Assembly (NCBI GenBank): GCA_049999725.1
Contig: JBNGIS010028067.1
Span: 1 to 22,308, forward strand
DNA length: 22,308 nt
Reading direction: 5' to 3'
Source: Haplomitrium mnioides
Lineage: Eukaryota; Marchantiophyta; Haplomitriopsida; Calobryales
This document shows positions 1 to 11,899 of this stretch, one piece after another. The position numbers were made by a program, and so were the translations under genes. The notes below the pieces were generated by a model, which was not told the origin of the DNA, ran no database searches, and saw only the letters and a list, made by a program, of their open reading frames with translations. Within the stretch, counting starts at the first letter, position 1; every line of letters begins with the position of its first letter.

Positions 1-3000
1 TTGTAGTGACTTCATTAGAGGCTTGCTAGACATCTTCTACCAATGTGGACCTGAAGTTTTTTTGTGTTAACTTCTTCTATTTGTGCTAAATTGAGAGAGG
101 TATGTCAAACATTTCTACCATTGTGAACTTGAGGTTCTTGGGTGTTAACTTCTTCTACTTGTGATAGCTCAAAAGAGGCTTGTCAAACATCTTCTACCAT
201 TGTAAACTTGAGTTTTTATTGTGTGACCTTCTTGCACTTTTTATAACTTCAGAAAGAGTTGTGACTCATCTTCTATTGTTGTGAATTTGAACTTTTTAGT
301 TGTCAACTTCTACTACTTGTAATGACTTTAGAGATGCTTGGAAAAAATCTTCTACCATTATGAGCTTGAGGTTTTTTTGTAGTACCTTCTCTTGCTTGTG
401 ATAACTCATGAGATGTTTGTCAATCATCTTCTACCATTTTGAGCTTTAAGGTTTTTGTGTGTTTACTTCTTCTTTTTGAATTAATTAAAGAGAAGTTTTT
501 TCAAATATTTTCTCCCATTTTAAACTTGAGGTTTTTGTGTCTTAACTTCTTGTACTTGTGATAGTTTAAAAGATGCTTGTCAAATATCTTCTACCATTTG
601 GAACTTGAGGTTTTTGTGTCTTAACTTCTTCTACTTATGATCATTTAAGAGACGATTGTCAAACATCATCTACCATTATGAACTAAAGGTTTTTGTGTCT
701 TTATTTCTTCTACTTTTGGTAGCTTGTAATTGGCTTGTCAAACATTTACTACGAGTGTGAGCTTGAGCTTTTTGTGTTTTCACTTCTTGTACTTTTGATA
801 ACTATAGAAAGAGTTGTGAGTGATCTTCTACCATTGTAAATTTAGGCTTCTTTTGTGTCATTTTCTTCTACTTGTATTGACTTCCATCAAAGCTTGTTAG
901 ACATCTTCTACCAATGTGAACTTGAGGTTTTTGTATGTTAACTTCTTCTTCTTGTAATAGTTTAAAAGAGGCTTGTCAAACATCTTCAACCATTGTAAAC
1001 TTGAGTTTTTTTTGTGTTAACTTCGTCCTTCCATTTAAAACTTAAAAGAGACTTATTACACATCTTCTACCGTTGTGATTTTGAGCATTTTGTGTACTAA
1101 CATCTTCTACTTGTAGTAATTGAAAGGATGCTTGTCAAAAATCATCTACCATTGTAAACTTAAGCTTTTTGTGTGTGGTTTCTCTTACTTGTCATAGCTT
1201 CAAAGAGGTTTGATAGACATATTCTACCATTGTAACCTTAAGGTTTTTCTATGTTAACTTTTGTTGTTGCAACAACTTGAAAGAGGTTTTTTATACATAC
1301 TTTACTATCACAAATATAAGTTTTTTGTGTGTTAGCTTACTCTACTTGTAAGGACTTCACAGAAGCTTGTTGGACATCTTCTACCATTGAGAATGTGAGT
1401 TTTTCTTTATTAACTTCTTCTACTTGTTATAATTTGTGAGAGGCCTGTTAAACATCTTCTACTATTGTGAAATTGAGGTTTTTTTGTGCTAACTTCTTCT
1501 ACTTGCTACAATTTAAGACAAGTTTGTCAAACATCTTCTATTATTGTGAACTTGAAGGTTTTGTCGTTAAACTTCTTCTACTTATGAAAGCTTAAGAGAG
1601 GATTGTCAATATCTTCTACCATTGTGAATTTAAGCTTTTTATACATTAACTTCTTCTATTTGTAATGAACTTAGAGAGGCTTGTTAGACATCTTCTACCA
1701 TAGTAAACATGAGGTTTTTGTGTGTTTACTTCTACTTGTGATGATTTAAGAGATGCTTCTTAGACATTTTCTACCATTGTGAACTGGTCCAGGAGGTTTT
1801 TGTGTGTTAACTTCTTCTACTTGTGATGACTTAAAAAATGGTTGTCAAACATTTTGTACCATTGTGAACTTGAGTTTTTTGTGTGCTAGCTTCTTCATTA
1901 TGTAATAATAAAAAAGAGGTTTGTCAAATATTTTCTACTATTTTGAACTTGAAGTTTTTGTGTGTCAACTTCTTCTACTTATAATAACTTAAGAGATCTT
2001 TGTCAAATATCTTTGACCAATGTGAATTGAAGCTTCTTGTTTGTTAACTTCTTCTTTTTGTAGTGACTTCAAAGAGGCTTGGTAGACATTTCCCACCATT
2101 GTGAGCTTGAGATTTTGTGTGTGGATTTCTTGTGATTATGATGATTTAAGAGAGGCTTGTCAAATATCTTTTACAATTGCACATTTACGCTTTGTTTATG
2201 CTCATTTCTTCTACTTCAAATGACTTCAAAGAGGCTTGTTAGACCTTTTCTACCAACATAAATTTGAAGTTTTATTGTGTTAAATTCTTCTTCTTGTGAA
2301 AATTTAAGAGAGGTGTGTCAAACATCTTCCACGATTGTGAACTGGTGCCCTTTTTGTGTTAACTTCTTCTTCTTGTTAATAATTAAGAAAGGCTTGTTGG
2401 ACATCTTCTACCATTGTGAGCTTGAGGTTATTGTGTGTTAACTTCTTCTACTTGTGACAACTAAAGAAAATTTTTGTGGACATCTTTTTCCATTATGAAT
2501 TTGAGGTTTTATGTGTGTTAACTTCTTCTTCTTGTGATAACTCAAGAGAGGCTTGTTAGAAATCTTCTACCATTGTGAACATAGTCTTTTTGTATGTTGA
2601 TTTTTTTTTTTACTTTCATAACTTCCGAGAGTCTTGTGAGACATCTTCTACCATTGCCAACTCAAGTTGTTTTTGTGTTGCCTTCTTCTAATTGTAGTCA
2701 ATTTTGAAAGTATTATTAAGCATCTTCTACTATCGTGTAAATATGATTTTTCTGTCTTATCTTTTCCTACTTGTAATGATTTCATAGAGGCTTGTTAAAT
2801 AACGTATAGCACTATGAGTTTAAGGTTTTTGTGTGTTAACTTCTTCTATAGTGATCATTTAAGAGAGGTTTGTCAAATAATTTCTGCCCTTTTGAGCTTG
2901 AGATTTTTGTGTGTTAACTTCTTCCACTTGTAATAACTTAAAAGTGGCTTGTGAAACATCGTCTACCATTGTGAGCTTTTTCTGTGTTAACTTCTTCTAC

Positions 3001-3301
3001 TTATAATAATTTAAGAGACGCTTGTCAAACATCCTCTACCATTGAAAACTTGAGGTTTTTGTATGTTACCTCTACTTGTGATAACTCTAGAGAGGTTTGT
3101 CAACCATCTTCTACCATTGTAAAGTTTAGTTTTTTGTGTGTTTACTTCTTATACGTTTGATGACTTGAGAAAAACTTGTGATCCATCTTCTACTATTGTG
3201 ATTTTAAGTTTTTTTTGTGTTAGGTTCTTCTACTTGTAATGACTTCAAAGAGACTTGTTGTACATCTTCTAATGTAGTGAAGTTGAGGTTTTTGTGTGAC
3301 A

Positions 3302-3302
<1 letters not shown>

Positions 3303-3332
<30 letters not shown>

Positions 3333-3341
3333 CTTCTTCTT
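3303..3341. repeat. (CTT)13 microsatellite inside a satellite monomer
   Basis: A perfect CTT run of 39 bp replaces the usual ACTTCTTCTACTTG core of one monomer, and normal satellite sequence resumes on both sides. It probably arose by slippage in the CTTCTT core already present in each monomer. Confidence 0.97.
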
Positions 3342-4038
3342 GTGTCAATTTAAGAGAGGCTTGTCAAACATTTTCTACCATTGTGACCTTGAGGTTTTTT
3401 GTGTGTTAATTTCTTCTACTTGTGACAACTTAAGATAAGCATATGAAATTGTTTCTACCATTGTGAGCTTGAGCTTTTTGTGTGTTAACTTGTTCTACTT
3501 CTAATATTTTAAGAAACAATTGCAAGTTAATTTCTACCATTTAGAATTTAGACTTTTTGTATGTTTTCTTCTTTTACTTGCAATGACTTCACACAAGCTT
3601 TCTACACATCTTACACCATCTTGAACTTGAGATTTTTTTGTGTGTTAACTTCTTCTACTTATGGTAGTTTAAGACATGTTTGTCAAACATCCTCTACCAC
3701 TATAAACTTAAAGAGGTCTTGTGAGTAAACCTCTTCTTCTTTTGAAAGCTTACGAGAGGCTTGTTAATATCTACTACCATTGTGAACTTAAGCTTTTTGT
3801 GTGCCAACTTCTTCTACTTGTAAGGACTTGAAAGAGGCTTGATCAACCTCTTCTACCAATATGAACTTGAGGTTTTTCTAAATCTAGCTTTTTCTAGTTA
3901 AAAAAGGCTTGTCAAACATCTTCTCCTATTGTGAACTTGTGGTTTTTGTATGTTGACTTCTTCTAGTTGTGATAGCTTGAAAAAAGACTTGTGAAACATT
4001 TTCTTCCATTGTGACTTGAGCTTTTTGCGTATCAACTT

Positions 4039-5065
4039 CTTGTATTTCTTATAACTTTAGAAACATTTTTAGGTCATCTTTAACGAATGTGAATTTAAGC
4101 TCTTTGTATCTTGACTTCTTCTACTTGAAAGAACTTTAGAGAGGTTTGATAGACATCTTCTACCATTGTAAACTTGAGGCTTTTGTGTGCTAAACTTCTT
4201 ATTCTCATGATAATTTAGAAGAGGCTTGTCAAACATCTTCTACCATTGTAAAGTTGAGGTTTTTATGTGTTAACTTCTTCTACTTCTCATAACTTAAAAA
4301 AGATTTGTCAAATATCTTCTAGCAATGTGAACTTGAGCTTTTTATTTGCCTACTTCTTATACTTTTGATAGCTTAAGAAATAGTTGTGAGTCATCTTTTA
4401 TCATTTTGAATTCAAATTTTTTTCATCTTGACTATTTCCACTTGTAATGACTTGAAAAAGCCTTGTTTGACATCTTCTACCATTGTGAACTTGAGGTTTT
4501 TCTGTGAAAAATTTCTCTTCTTGTGATAACTTAAGAGACAATTATCAAACATCTTGTACCATTGTGAATTTGAGGTTTTTGTGTGTTAAAATCTTTCACT
4601 TGTGATAACTTGAAAGAGGCTTAAAAAACATTTTCTACCATTGGGAACTTGAGATTTCTATGTGTTTACTTCTTGTACTTTTGACAACTAAACAAACACT
4701 TGTAGGTTATCTTCTACTATTGTGAATTTATGCTCTATTTGTGCTAACTTCTTCTACTTTTAGTAACTTCAAACATGATTTATAGACATCTTCTACCATT
4801 GTAAACTTGAGTTTTTTATGTGTTGTTTTTTTTTTTTTTTGCTTGTGAAAAGTCCAAAGAGGTCTTTCAAACATTCCTACCATAGCAAGCTTAAGGTTTT
4901 GTGTAATAACTTCTTACACATGTGAAAACTTAATAAAGGCTTTTCAAACCACATCTATCATTGGAACTTGAGCTTTTTGTGTGTTTACTTCTTGTGCTTT
5001 TGATAACTCTAGAAACACTCATGGGTCATCTTCTACCATTGTGAATTTAAGCTTTTTGTATGTTA
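4039..5065. repeat. ~317-bp higher-order repeat (four monomers per period)
   Basis: The distinctive B-type monomer (start CTTGTACTTTTGATAAC or close, then a diverged GAAACA..TTGTAGGTCATC segment and GAATTTAAGC) begins near 4039, 4356, 4672 and 4991. The spacings of 317, 316 and 319 bp are each four 79-bp monomers, so at least three consecutive higher-order periods are present. Outside this interval B-type monomers recur at other multiples of the monomer (for example 2 units to 5148, 3 units to 5384, 6 units to about 5864), so the higher-order register is lost there. Confidence 0.75.
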
Positions 5066-6715
5066 AATTCTTCTACTTGTAGTAACTTCAAACATGCTTG
5101 TCAAACATGTTCTACTATTGTGAACTTGATTTTTTTTGGTTGACTTATTTTACTTTTGAAAACTTAAGAAAGAGTTGTGAGTCATCTTCTACCATTGTGA
5201 ATTTAGGCTTTTTGTGTGTTAGCTTCTTTTACTTGTGTTGACTTCAAAGAGGCTTGCTAGACATTTTCTACCATTGGGATTGAAAGGTTTTTTTTTATGT
5301 TAACGTGCTTTACTTGTGATACTTTAAGAGAGGCTTGTCGAACATTTTTTGCTATTATAAACTTGAATTTTTAATGTGTCAACTTCGTGTACTTTTTGAT
5401 TTGTTACCAAAAAATTACTAGTTATCTTATACAATTGGGAATTCAAGCTTTTTGTTATTGCACTTACTCAACTAGTAATGACTTTGGAGAGGCTTGTTAG
5501 ACATCTTCTGCCATTATGAGCTTGAGGTTTTTGTGTGCTAACTTCTTCTACTTGTGACATTTAAGAGAAGCTTGTCAAATATTTTTTACCATTGTGAACT
5601 TGAAGTTTTTGTAAGTTAACTTCTTCTACTTCTCATAACTTAAGAGAGGCTTTTCTAACATCTTCTACCATTGTGAACTTGAAGTTTTTGTGTGTTAACT
5701 TCTTTGACTTGTGATAACTTAAGGAAGGTTTGTCAAATATCTTCTACCATTGTGAATTTGAGCATTTTGTGTGTTTATTTCTTCTAGTACTTGTAATGAG
5801 TTCAAAGAGGCTTGCTAAACACATTCTACCATTGTGAACTTGAGATTTTTGTGTGTTGAATTGTTGTACTTTTGATAACTAAAGAAACAGTTATGTGCAA
5901 TCTTCTACGATTGTGAATCTAACCTTTCTATGTGTTTACTTCTTCCACTTGTAATGACCTAAGAGAAGCTTGTTAGACATCTTCTACCATTGTGACCTAA
6001 GGTTTTTGTGTGTTTACTTGTTATTACTTTATAATCAATTTAGATAGATTTGTCCAACATCTTCCACCATTGTGAACTTGAGTTTTTTGTGTGTTAACCT
6101 TTTTTTTTTCCTTTTGATAACTTAAGACACACTTATGAGTCATTTTCTACCATTTTTGAAATTAAGCTTTGTTTGTGGTATCTTCTTCTACTTGTATTGA
6201 CTTTAAAGAGGGTTGTTGACTATTTTCAACCATTGTGAAGTGAAGGTTTTTGAAGGGTAACTTCTTAAACTTGTCACCATTTAAGAGAGGCTTTTCAAAC
6301 ATCTTCCACCATTCAAAACTTGAGGTTTTTTTGTGCTAACTTCTTCTACTTGTGACAGCATAAGAGAGGCTTGTCAAGCATCTTCTAGCAATGTGAATTT
6401 GAGATTTTGTGTGTTAACTTCTTTTACTTGTGAGAACTTAAGAGAAACTTACCAAACATCCTCAACAATTGTCAAATTGAGCTCTTTGTGTGTCAACTTC
6501 TTGTACTTTTGATAACTTAAGAAAAAATTGTGAGTTAACTTGTACCATTCTGAGTTCAAGTTTTTTGTATGTTTACTTCTTCTACTTGTAATGACTTTGG
6601 AGGTGCTTGTTAGACATTTTCTGCCAATTTGAATTTGAGGTTCTTGTGTTGCAACTTTTTCTACTTGTGATGATTTTTAAAAAGCTTGTCAAATATTTTC
6701 CACCATTCTGAATGT

Positions 6716-8583
6716 TGTCATAGTACACGTTTTCTTTTCTAAAAATACACAGGGTATTTAGCTGTAGCTAGTAAACAAATACCATCACGTTGGCTGCACA
6801 AAATTTGTTTGAATTGATCATTTACTGAAACTTACACAACATCAAGAAAAACAAAAAATAGTTCTTTGAGATAGTTTTTAGCTCAGATTAGTAGCCTAAT
6901 CTTCCTCCATGATGCAGCTGGTTGTCAACCTCTTCAATTGCAAGCTTTCTACTTTTGATTCACTCAAAGCTCAGTAATGTATTTCATCATACTCCAATGC
7001 TACTAAGAATTGATACACATCTTTTACGCTTGTTTTTCCAAGTTCATTCAAAATTTTAGCATCATATCATCAGTTTCCTTTGAGTTGTAGCTGAATTTCT
7101 TCTACCCAAACACATTTCAAAACGCTTAAAAGAAATTGATGGAATTGTTGTCACTTGACTCCAATTTGTTGTCATTTTCTGAAATTTTCAGGATCGTACA
7201 ACAAAGAAATCTCCAACTGTTATGAGGAGTATCTAATCCTCTCCATTTCAAAGCATTTCTAACCTTGAATTACTCAAAAACTCATTATGTTTACTTCTGT
7301 GCTTCAATGTAGCAGAAATTTTACATGCATAACACATGGGTTTTTTTCCACAATGTCACCAACTTTCAGCTAAAGAAACATTCTTCACTTTGAATTATGA
7401 CCATTTCTCTCCTTCCCTCATAAGTTGATGAGTTCAACTTGAAATCAATGAGAAAATCTTCATTTGACTCCAAATGCTGTGTTTTTTTCGTAGCCCTAAT
7501 CTCCCTCTTCAAAATTTTCCCCTGAAAATCCCTCTCTCCTTTTTCCCCCTAACCCTAATTCTCCCTTTCTTAACTTAACTACTAGAAGAAGAAAAACAAC
7601 ATTTAAAGCTAACTCTACTAACACATGTTACTCTCAAATAAGGATCTCAGGCTACTGGAATGAACTCTCAGCCAAACACAACAGCTTAATACACATAAAT
7701 TCTTAGAAAGTTAAACCAAATAGTAGATAGCTAAGTTCTAGGTTTCACTGTAGGTCACCACTAGTAAAATTACAAGGACTCAACATTGTTCCACTTGCTC
7801 TTTGAAAGCTGCACCAAATCTCATGACAATGAATTGGCGGTAATGAATCTTTGAGAGCTCTCAAGAAAGAAATTGCCAATGAAAAGGTGGAGGATTTCGA
7901 GGAGGACCAACATAGCCACCGTCCATAATCGCTTTTTTTGATCAAGATCTCCTCTTCCTACTATCACTTCTCAAAATAAAGTCAAAACAACAACATCAAA
8001 ATCATTTACAATGAATGGCATCACAAATGGAATGGATGAAGCAAGTATTTGCTCATATTAGCCTTTTCCAAACCTCTACAGCACAAACTCACGAAGAGAA
8101 CTCTTTGGTCGACAAAAACATCGAATTTCAACGCAAGTGTTGAATGGAACACTTGCTGGAAAATTCAGATCCATGTCCTCATAGGTTTTAGCTGTGATAC
8201 CTCAAAAGAGCTCCTAAAAACTGAAGCAACTCCTTGTCCCATCGCTCAAAGTCCCACTCCATATTTAACGTCTCCACAAAGCAAATCTCCTCTTTTTTGT
8301 GGCACACTCCCATTCGTTGCAAATCTATCATTATCTCCATTTACTATCATCTACAACATGAGTGAGATGCTTTTCCCTTTGAGCTGGAAGGATAGAGCTA
8401 ATCCATTCAGCTTATCTTAGCCGCTCAAAGTAATCAAAAATATTGACAATTGCTAACTTAGAGGTATTGTAACTTTCTTGATATGGGGCCCAATCCAAAC
8501 ATGGTTTAGCTTCTTGGGAAGAGTTTAATCAAAGCTGGCTAATTTTTTTTGTTTTCAAGCAGTAGCCAACCCACAACACGACA
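6716..8583 (-). repeat. 3' LTR of the Ty3/gypsy element
   Basis: The stretch aligns over its whole length with 14428-16308; for example CAAATACCATCACGTTGGCTG near 6776 matches CAAACACCATCACGTTGGATG near 14488. It begins TGTCATAG on the plus strand and ends CACGACA just before a polypurine tract, which identifies this copy as the 3' LTR of a minus-strand element. By eye the two LTRs differ at roughly one base in seven or eight over the first ~240 aligned bases, plus indels. Open frames inside it (such as 8049-8420) have no recognisable protein and are not counterparts of any domain. Confidence 0.92.
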
Positions 8584-8595
8584 CCCGCTTCCTCT
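8584..8595 (-). other. Polypurine tract (plus-strand primer) of the element
   Basis: On the minus strand this reads AGAGGAAGCGGG and directly abuts the TGTCGTG start of the 3' LTR. Position and purine composition fit the primer for second-strand DNA synthesis in LTR retrotransposons. Confidence 0.75.
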
Positions 8596-8734
8596 GAACT
8601 TGTGCATCCTCCGATATGCACCAAAATCAAAAAAGGTTGTGGTCGGCTTTCACATGAATGAACAAATGAACTTGATGTCTAGTCTGTATTAGTATCATCT
8701 TCAAAAACCAGCCCCTCAATATCTGTAGCACCAT

Positions 8735-9822
8735 TTATGTTCTTGAAGAGCTTAGCTCGTTTGGAACCTTGAGATGTGTCACATCCAATTCTCCTCGAGA
8801 ATAAGTAGCATTGTCTTGAACTATCACTACCACATATGGTCCAAACCATCACTTAGAGAATTTTTTTAGTGCACTATGTTGATTGTCTAGGCTATTGTCA
8901 TAGACCAACATCAAATCTCCTTCATGAATTTGTTTAGACCTCAACCGATGTTGGAGATCAAACCTCTCTTTGTTCTTCAAATGAGCTTTCTTCAATCTTT
9001 CCATTGCTAGATCAATATCTTCAGGACTTTTTTTCTAACTGCATGATCTATAGTACAAGCAGCTCCTCTTGTGAGATATGATCCTCCCAAGGTAATGCAC
9101 TCCCAATTGGAATATGCTCTTCAATAAACATTATCAAATTTTGACCTTGGATTAATTCAACAGGCATGTAACTAATGACTGTGCTATGAGTGGTTCTATC
9201 AGCCCATAGAGTAAATGGAAGAAGCCTTGGCCACTCAGATGCTTTCCCTTTGCAAGCTTTCACAAGAGCTTTAATGATGGGTGAATGCCCTCGTTCACTC
9301 TTCACATTTTTTTCAAGGTTGTAAGTTGTAGTAAGGGCCAATTCGACCCCACATTGAGCAAAGAATTCTCTGGCTTCTTGAGCATCCAACTTTCCTCTAT
9401 CTCTTGTAATCTTTCCCACACATCTATAGTGGCAAATGACATCCTCAAGCAAAAATTTGCAAATTGCCTATGATGTTTTTACTCGTAAGGGCCTTAACTT
9501 TGACTTGATTTGACAAATTCTCCCTTGCTAACACTAAGCAGCGTATCTGTTAGACTCCTATTGGCATGGTGACTAAATCCAGAGCCTATTTATAATGCAA
9601 AGCAAGAGGATAAATAGGATGCAAACCATCTCTATGGCAGATTTTTGAATATATTTGACATGTTGGACAAGCCTCAACAAAAGAAACCACATCATTGTAT
9701 ATACCCTTCCACCAATACCTCTCCTTAAGCTTGGCATGAGTAGCAAAGGTACCTTGATGTCCAGGCCATAAGCTTTTATGAAATTCCGTCAATAGTTGTT
9801 GTTTTTCACTGATTTGTGTCAC
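8735..9822 (-). pseudogene. Integrase region of Ty3/gypsy pol, broken
   Basis: Integrase joins the retrotransposon DNA copy to the genome. Three parts are visible. The N-terminal zinc-binding part (9586-9822) has His residues in FHKSLWPGHQG and Cys residues in CPTCQ, the HHCC pattern. The DDE core starts after a TAG stop: the first Asp is in LDLVTMP (about 9560-9582), the second in ITRDRG, and the Glu in KSERGHSP, 35 residues after the second Asp. The C-terminal part continues in another frame with ERFDLQHRLR, GDLVLVYDNSLD and WFGPYVVV, and ends at a TAA at 8735-8737. Damage seen: TAG before the core, TAA after MPIGV, a frameshift near 9480 ahead of the LLEDVIC segment, a further frame change near 9045, and TGA before WFGPY. 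No chromodomain follows. Confidence 0.9.
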
Positions 9823-10035
9823 AATCCGTTGCGGTATCTCATTCCCATGTTTAGCCCTCTTCTAAAGATCTCTATCTTGCAATAAGTATTGATAAGCCTT
9901 CTTTATGATTTTCTGAAATTGAAGAGTACTCCGCTCAAACTTTTTGGTTAAAGTATTAAGATAATACCCAATTTACAACCATTCACCATCATACAAATCC
10001 TCCCTAAAGTGAAGTTTATAAACACTTACATACTT

Positions 10036-10565
10036 TTAAGCTTGAGAATAAACTGAAGTACCAATCTCCTCTGTGTCTTCTACCATCTCTTTCTCATTCT
10101 TGAATCGAGATGTAGACAACATATCTGCAATCTGATTTTGTTTTCCAGCAATTTGCTTGAATCTTGGATTTAGAGATTTGATATACACAATCCACCGCAA
10201 CATAGCAATATATGGGGTGGTGCAGTTGGTGATCATCCCAAGAAATGGTAGTCAATCAGTTTCCATTATAACTAGTGCTCCAATCAAATATTCTCTCTCA
10301 GCTTTGATTGCCGTCACCGCTCCCCATAGCTCTTTTTGACTCAATGATAACTTCTTTGCCTCTTACTCAACACTTTTGCTCCAAATCTAGTTGCATACCG
10401 TTGTCTTTCTTCATCATCTAGCCCCAAAGCCCACCCAATAGCTATAGAACTTGTATCCACATTGAGCACTATTAGCTTGCCCTCTTCATATGAAATTCAT
10501 TGAAGAAGAGGTGGTGAAGACAAGATTTCCTTCAATTTTTGCATTGCTACTTGCTGCTCTTCTTT
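10036..10565 (-). pseudogene. RNase H region of Ty3/gypsy pol, broken
   Basis: RNase H degrades the RNA strand of the RNA-DNA hybrid during reverse transcription. The minus strand encodes VDTSSIAIGWALG with the first catalytic Asp near 10455, then LDDEERQRYATRFGAK, a KELWGAVTAIKAE segment with the expected Glu, and the end of the domain at RWIVYIKSLNPRFKQIAGK followed by NQIADMLS, the usual conserved tail. The segments are split across frames by stops, so no continuous frame remains. It lies between reverse transcriptase and integrase, as in Ty3/gypsy pol. Confidence 0.85.
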
Positions 10566-11570
10566 CTATCTAAACTTCTTTCCTTTTCTTAATAATAAAT
10601 AAAGAGGATCTACTATACATGCAAAATGAGGAATCCACATGTGATAAAAGACACAAGCTCCTAGGAATTTGTGCGCCTCAGTTGTTGAATTCAATATGCT
10701 CTTCATCAGTTGAATTTCATTCACTTTATTTGGATCAAAATTTCGTCCATACCATCTACATAAATGTCCTATAATGACCACTTCACATACTCCAAATGGT
10801 GATTTAGCTTCTGAACGGGTTAAGTGTACTTCTTCCAACCTCGATAAGATCTAGTCACAATCTGAAATATAGTCAGCAACAAATCTACGACACCCCTTAG
10901 GATTTAAGAACTCATCTTTACCTTCTTCCATACAACCCTTGATTGGAAGATCATCCAAGAGAGGCATGGTCTTCTCTGAAATAAACTCTCACAATACTTT
11001 ATTCATCCTACTCATCAAATGAGCAACTGAATTTGTTGCTCTTTGCAACAAAGTACACATCCTTACCATCTCTATTGGAGTTCTCATAGTGGTGATATCC
11101 TTGCTCCCCACAACAAGTTGGAATTAATCATACCCTGAATAAATATCACCAATAGAATAAATAGCTCTACTTGCAAAAGCTTTAGCAAACTCATCAATTA
11201 TAGGTCCCACATTTGTATTTCTAATTGTAACTTGGTTGACAAGTTGCCTATCTTGAATAAATCTCATTCCTTTATTCTTCTTTGGAGTAGGGTGCAAAAG
11301 ATGGTTCAAGAATCCTCATTTGTAGCTTCTCTTTTGACAAATCTATAAGCTTGGGCAGATGCATTATAGGGATTAGAATAAGTCATACATCCTATAGCAC
11401 ATGTAGAACAGTAAATATCACCATCAGTGCTACTACCTTCGGATCAACACACCCAATTTCAGCTGTTGTAAATGCAAATGTTTTCCCATGTTTTCTCAAC
11501 ATTTCTTTGAATTCAAGCTCTTCTATTGGCAATAGAAAATCATTTGATCCCACTTTCAGCTCTTGAAGCA
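10566..11570 (-). pseudogene. Reverse transcriptase region of Ty3/gypsy pol, broken
   Basis: Reverse transcriptase copies the element RNA into DNA. In order the minus strand shows a pre-RT segment LEFKEMLRKHGKTFAFTT (about 11460-11520), then MRFIQDRQLVNQVTIRN, AIYSIGDIYSGYD, the block ATNSVAHLM, the active-site box MPLLDDLPIKGC, and the thumb/connection segment SILNSTTEAHKFLGACVFYH with WIPHFACIVDPLY. The active-site box has LLDD where most plant Ty3/gypsy elements have a YxDD or FxDD form. At least three internal stops are present: after SGYD (TAA), within the segment after NKVL (TGA), and after SDCD (TAG). Frame also changes between the 11124-11309 and 11351-11566 segments. The plus-strand frame at 11351-11566 is a shadow of this coding sequence. 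Confidence 0.9.
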
Positions 11571-11899
11571 TAGCATCTATAAATTTGTGCCCAATCTACC
11601 CTACCTCTCTCAAGTTTTTCTCTTTGGAAGCTTGTAACTCTTGTAACTTGGAATCTAATGGTAAAGGTATGCCACATGTTATATCTTCTTGCCCATTGTT
11701 TTATACTTGGTCTCTACTTGAGCTTCATGTTGTAGAAAATCTATAATAACTGAGTAAACCTTGCAAGAATGTAGTTACACTATCTCATCTTGATTTCCTT
11801 GTTTGGGCTTGCCAATTGCTTCTAATGCTTTCTTTGAAATATCCTACACCCCTAGTTCCAGATATACACTATCAATAGTCTCTATCTCACTCAAAACAC

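Larger units (their letters stand above)
1..6715. repeat. Left block of degenerate ~79-bp satellite array
   Basis: The whole stretch is a head-to-tail repeat of a ~79-bp monomer. Each copy carries the recurring words ACTTCTTCTACTTGTGATAA, TTAAGAGAGGCTTGTCAAAC, ATCTTCTACCATTGTGAAC and TTGAGGTTTTTGTGTGTTA in that order. Successive TAAGAGAGG/TAAGGAAGG words at 5641 and 5720 give a 79-bp period; other copies vary by a few bases, mostly in T-run length. About 85 monomers fit. Copies are strongly diverged from one another, so this is an old array rather than a recently homogenised one. At least three variants are visible: one with GATAACTTAAGAGAGGCTTGTCAAAC, one with AATGACTTCAAAGAGGCTTGTTAGAC, and one with CTTTTGATAAC followed by GAGTTGTGAGTCATC and GAATTTAAGC. 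The plus strand is T-rich and the array has no convincing coding content. Its start lies outside the window. A centromeric or heterochromatic role is possible but not shown. Confidence 0.95.

Noticed and set aside
3217-3438. 73-residue open frame in the satellite
   Set aside because: It is read through ordinary 79-bp monomers and the CTT run (hence the Phe run). The monomer length is not a multiple of three, so any long frame here is chance.
1-6715. CRISPR-like array
   Set aside because: The repeats are contiguous, degenerate ~79-bp monomers with no unique spacers, and the surroundings are plant retroelement and transporter sequence.
8049-8420. 123-residue plus-strand open frame
   Set aside because: It lies wholly inside the 3' LTR. 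I saw no domain in it, and the other LTR has changed bases and indels in the matching stretch.
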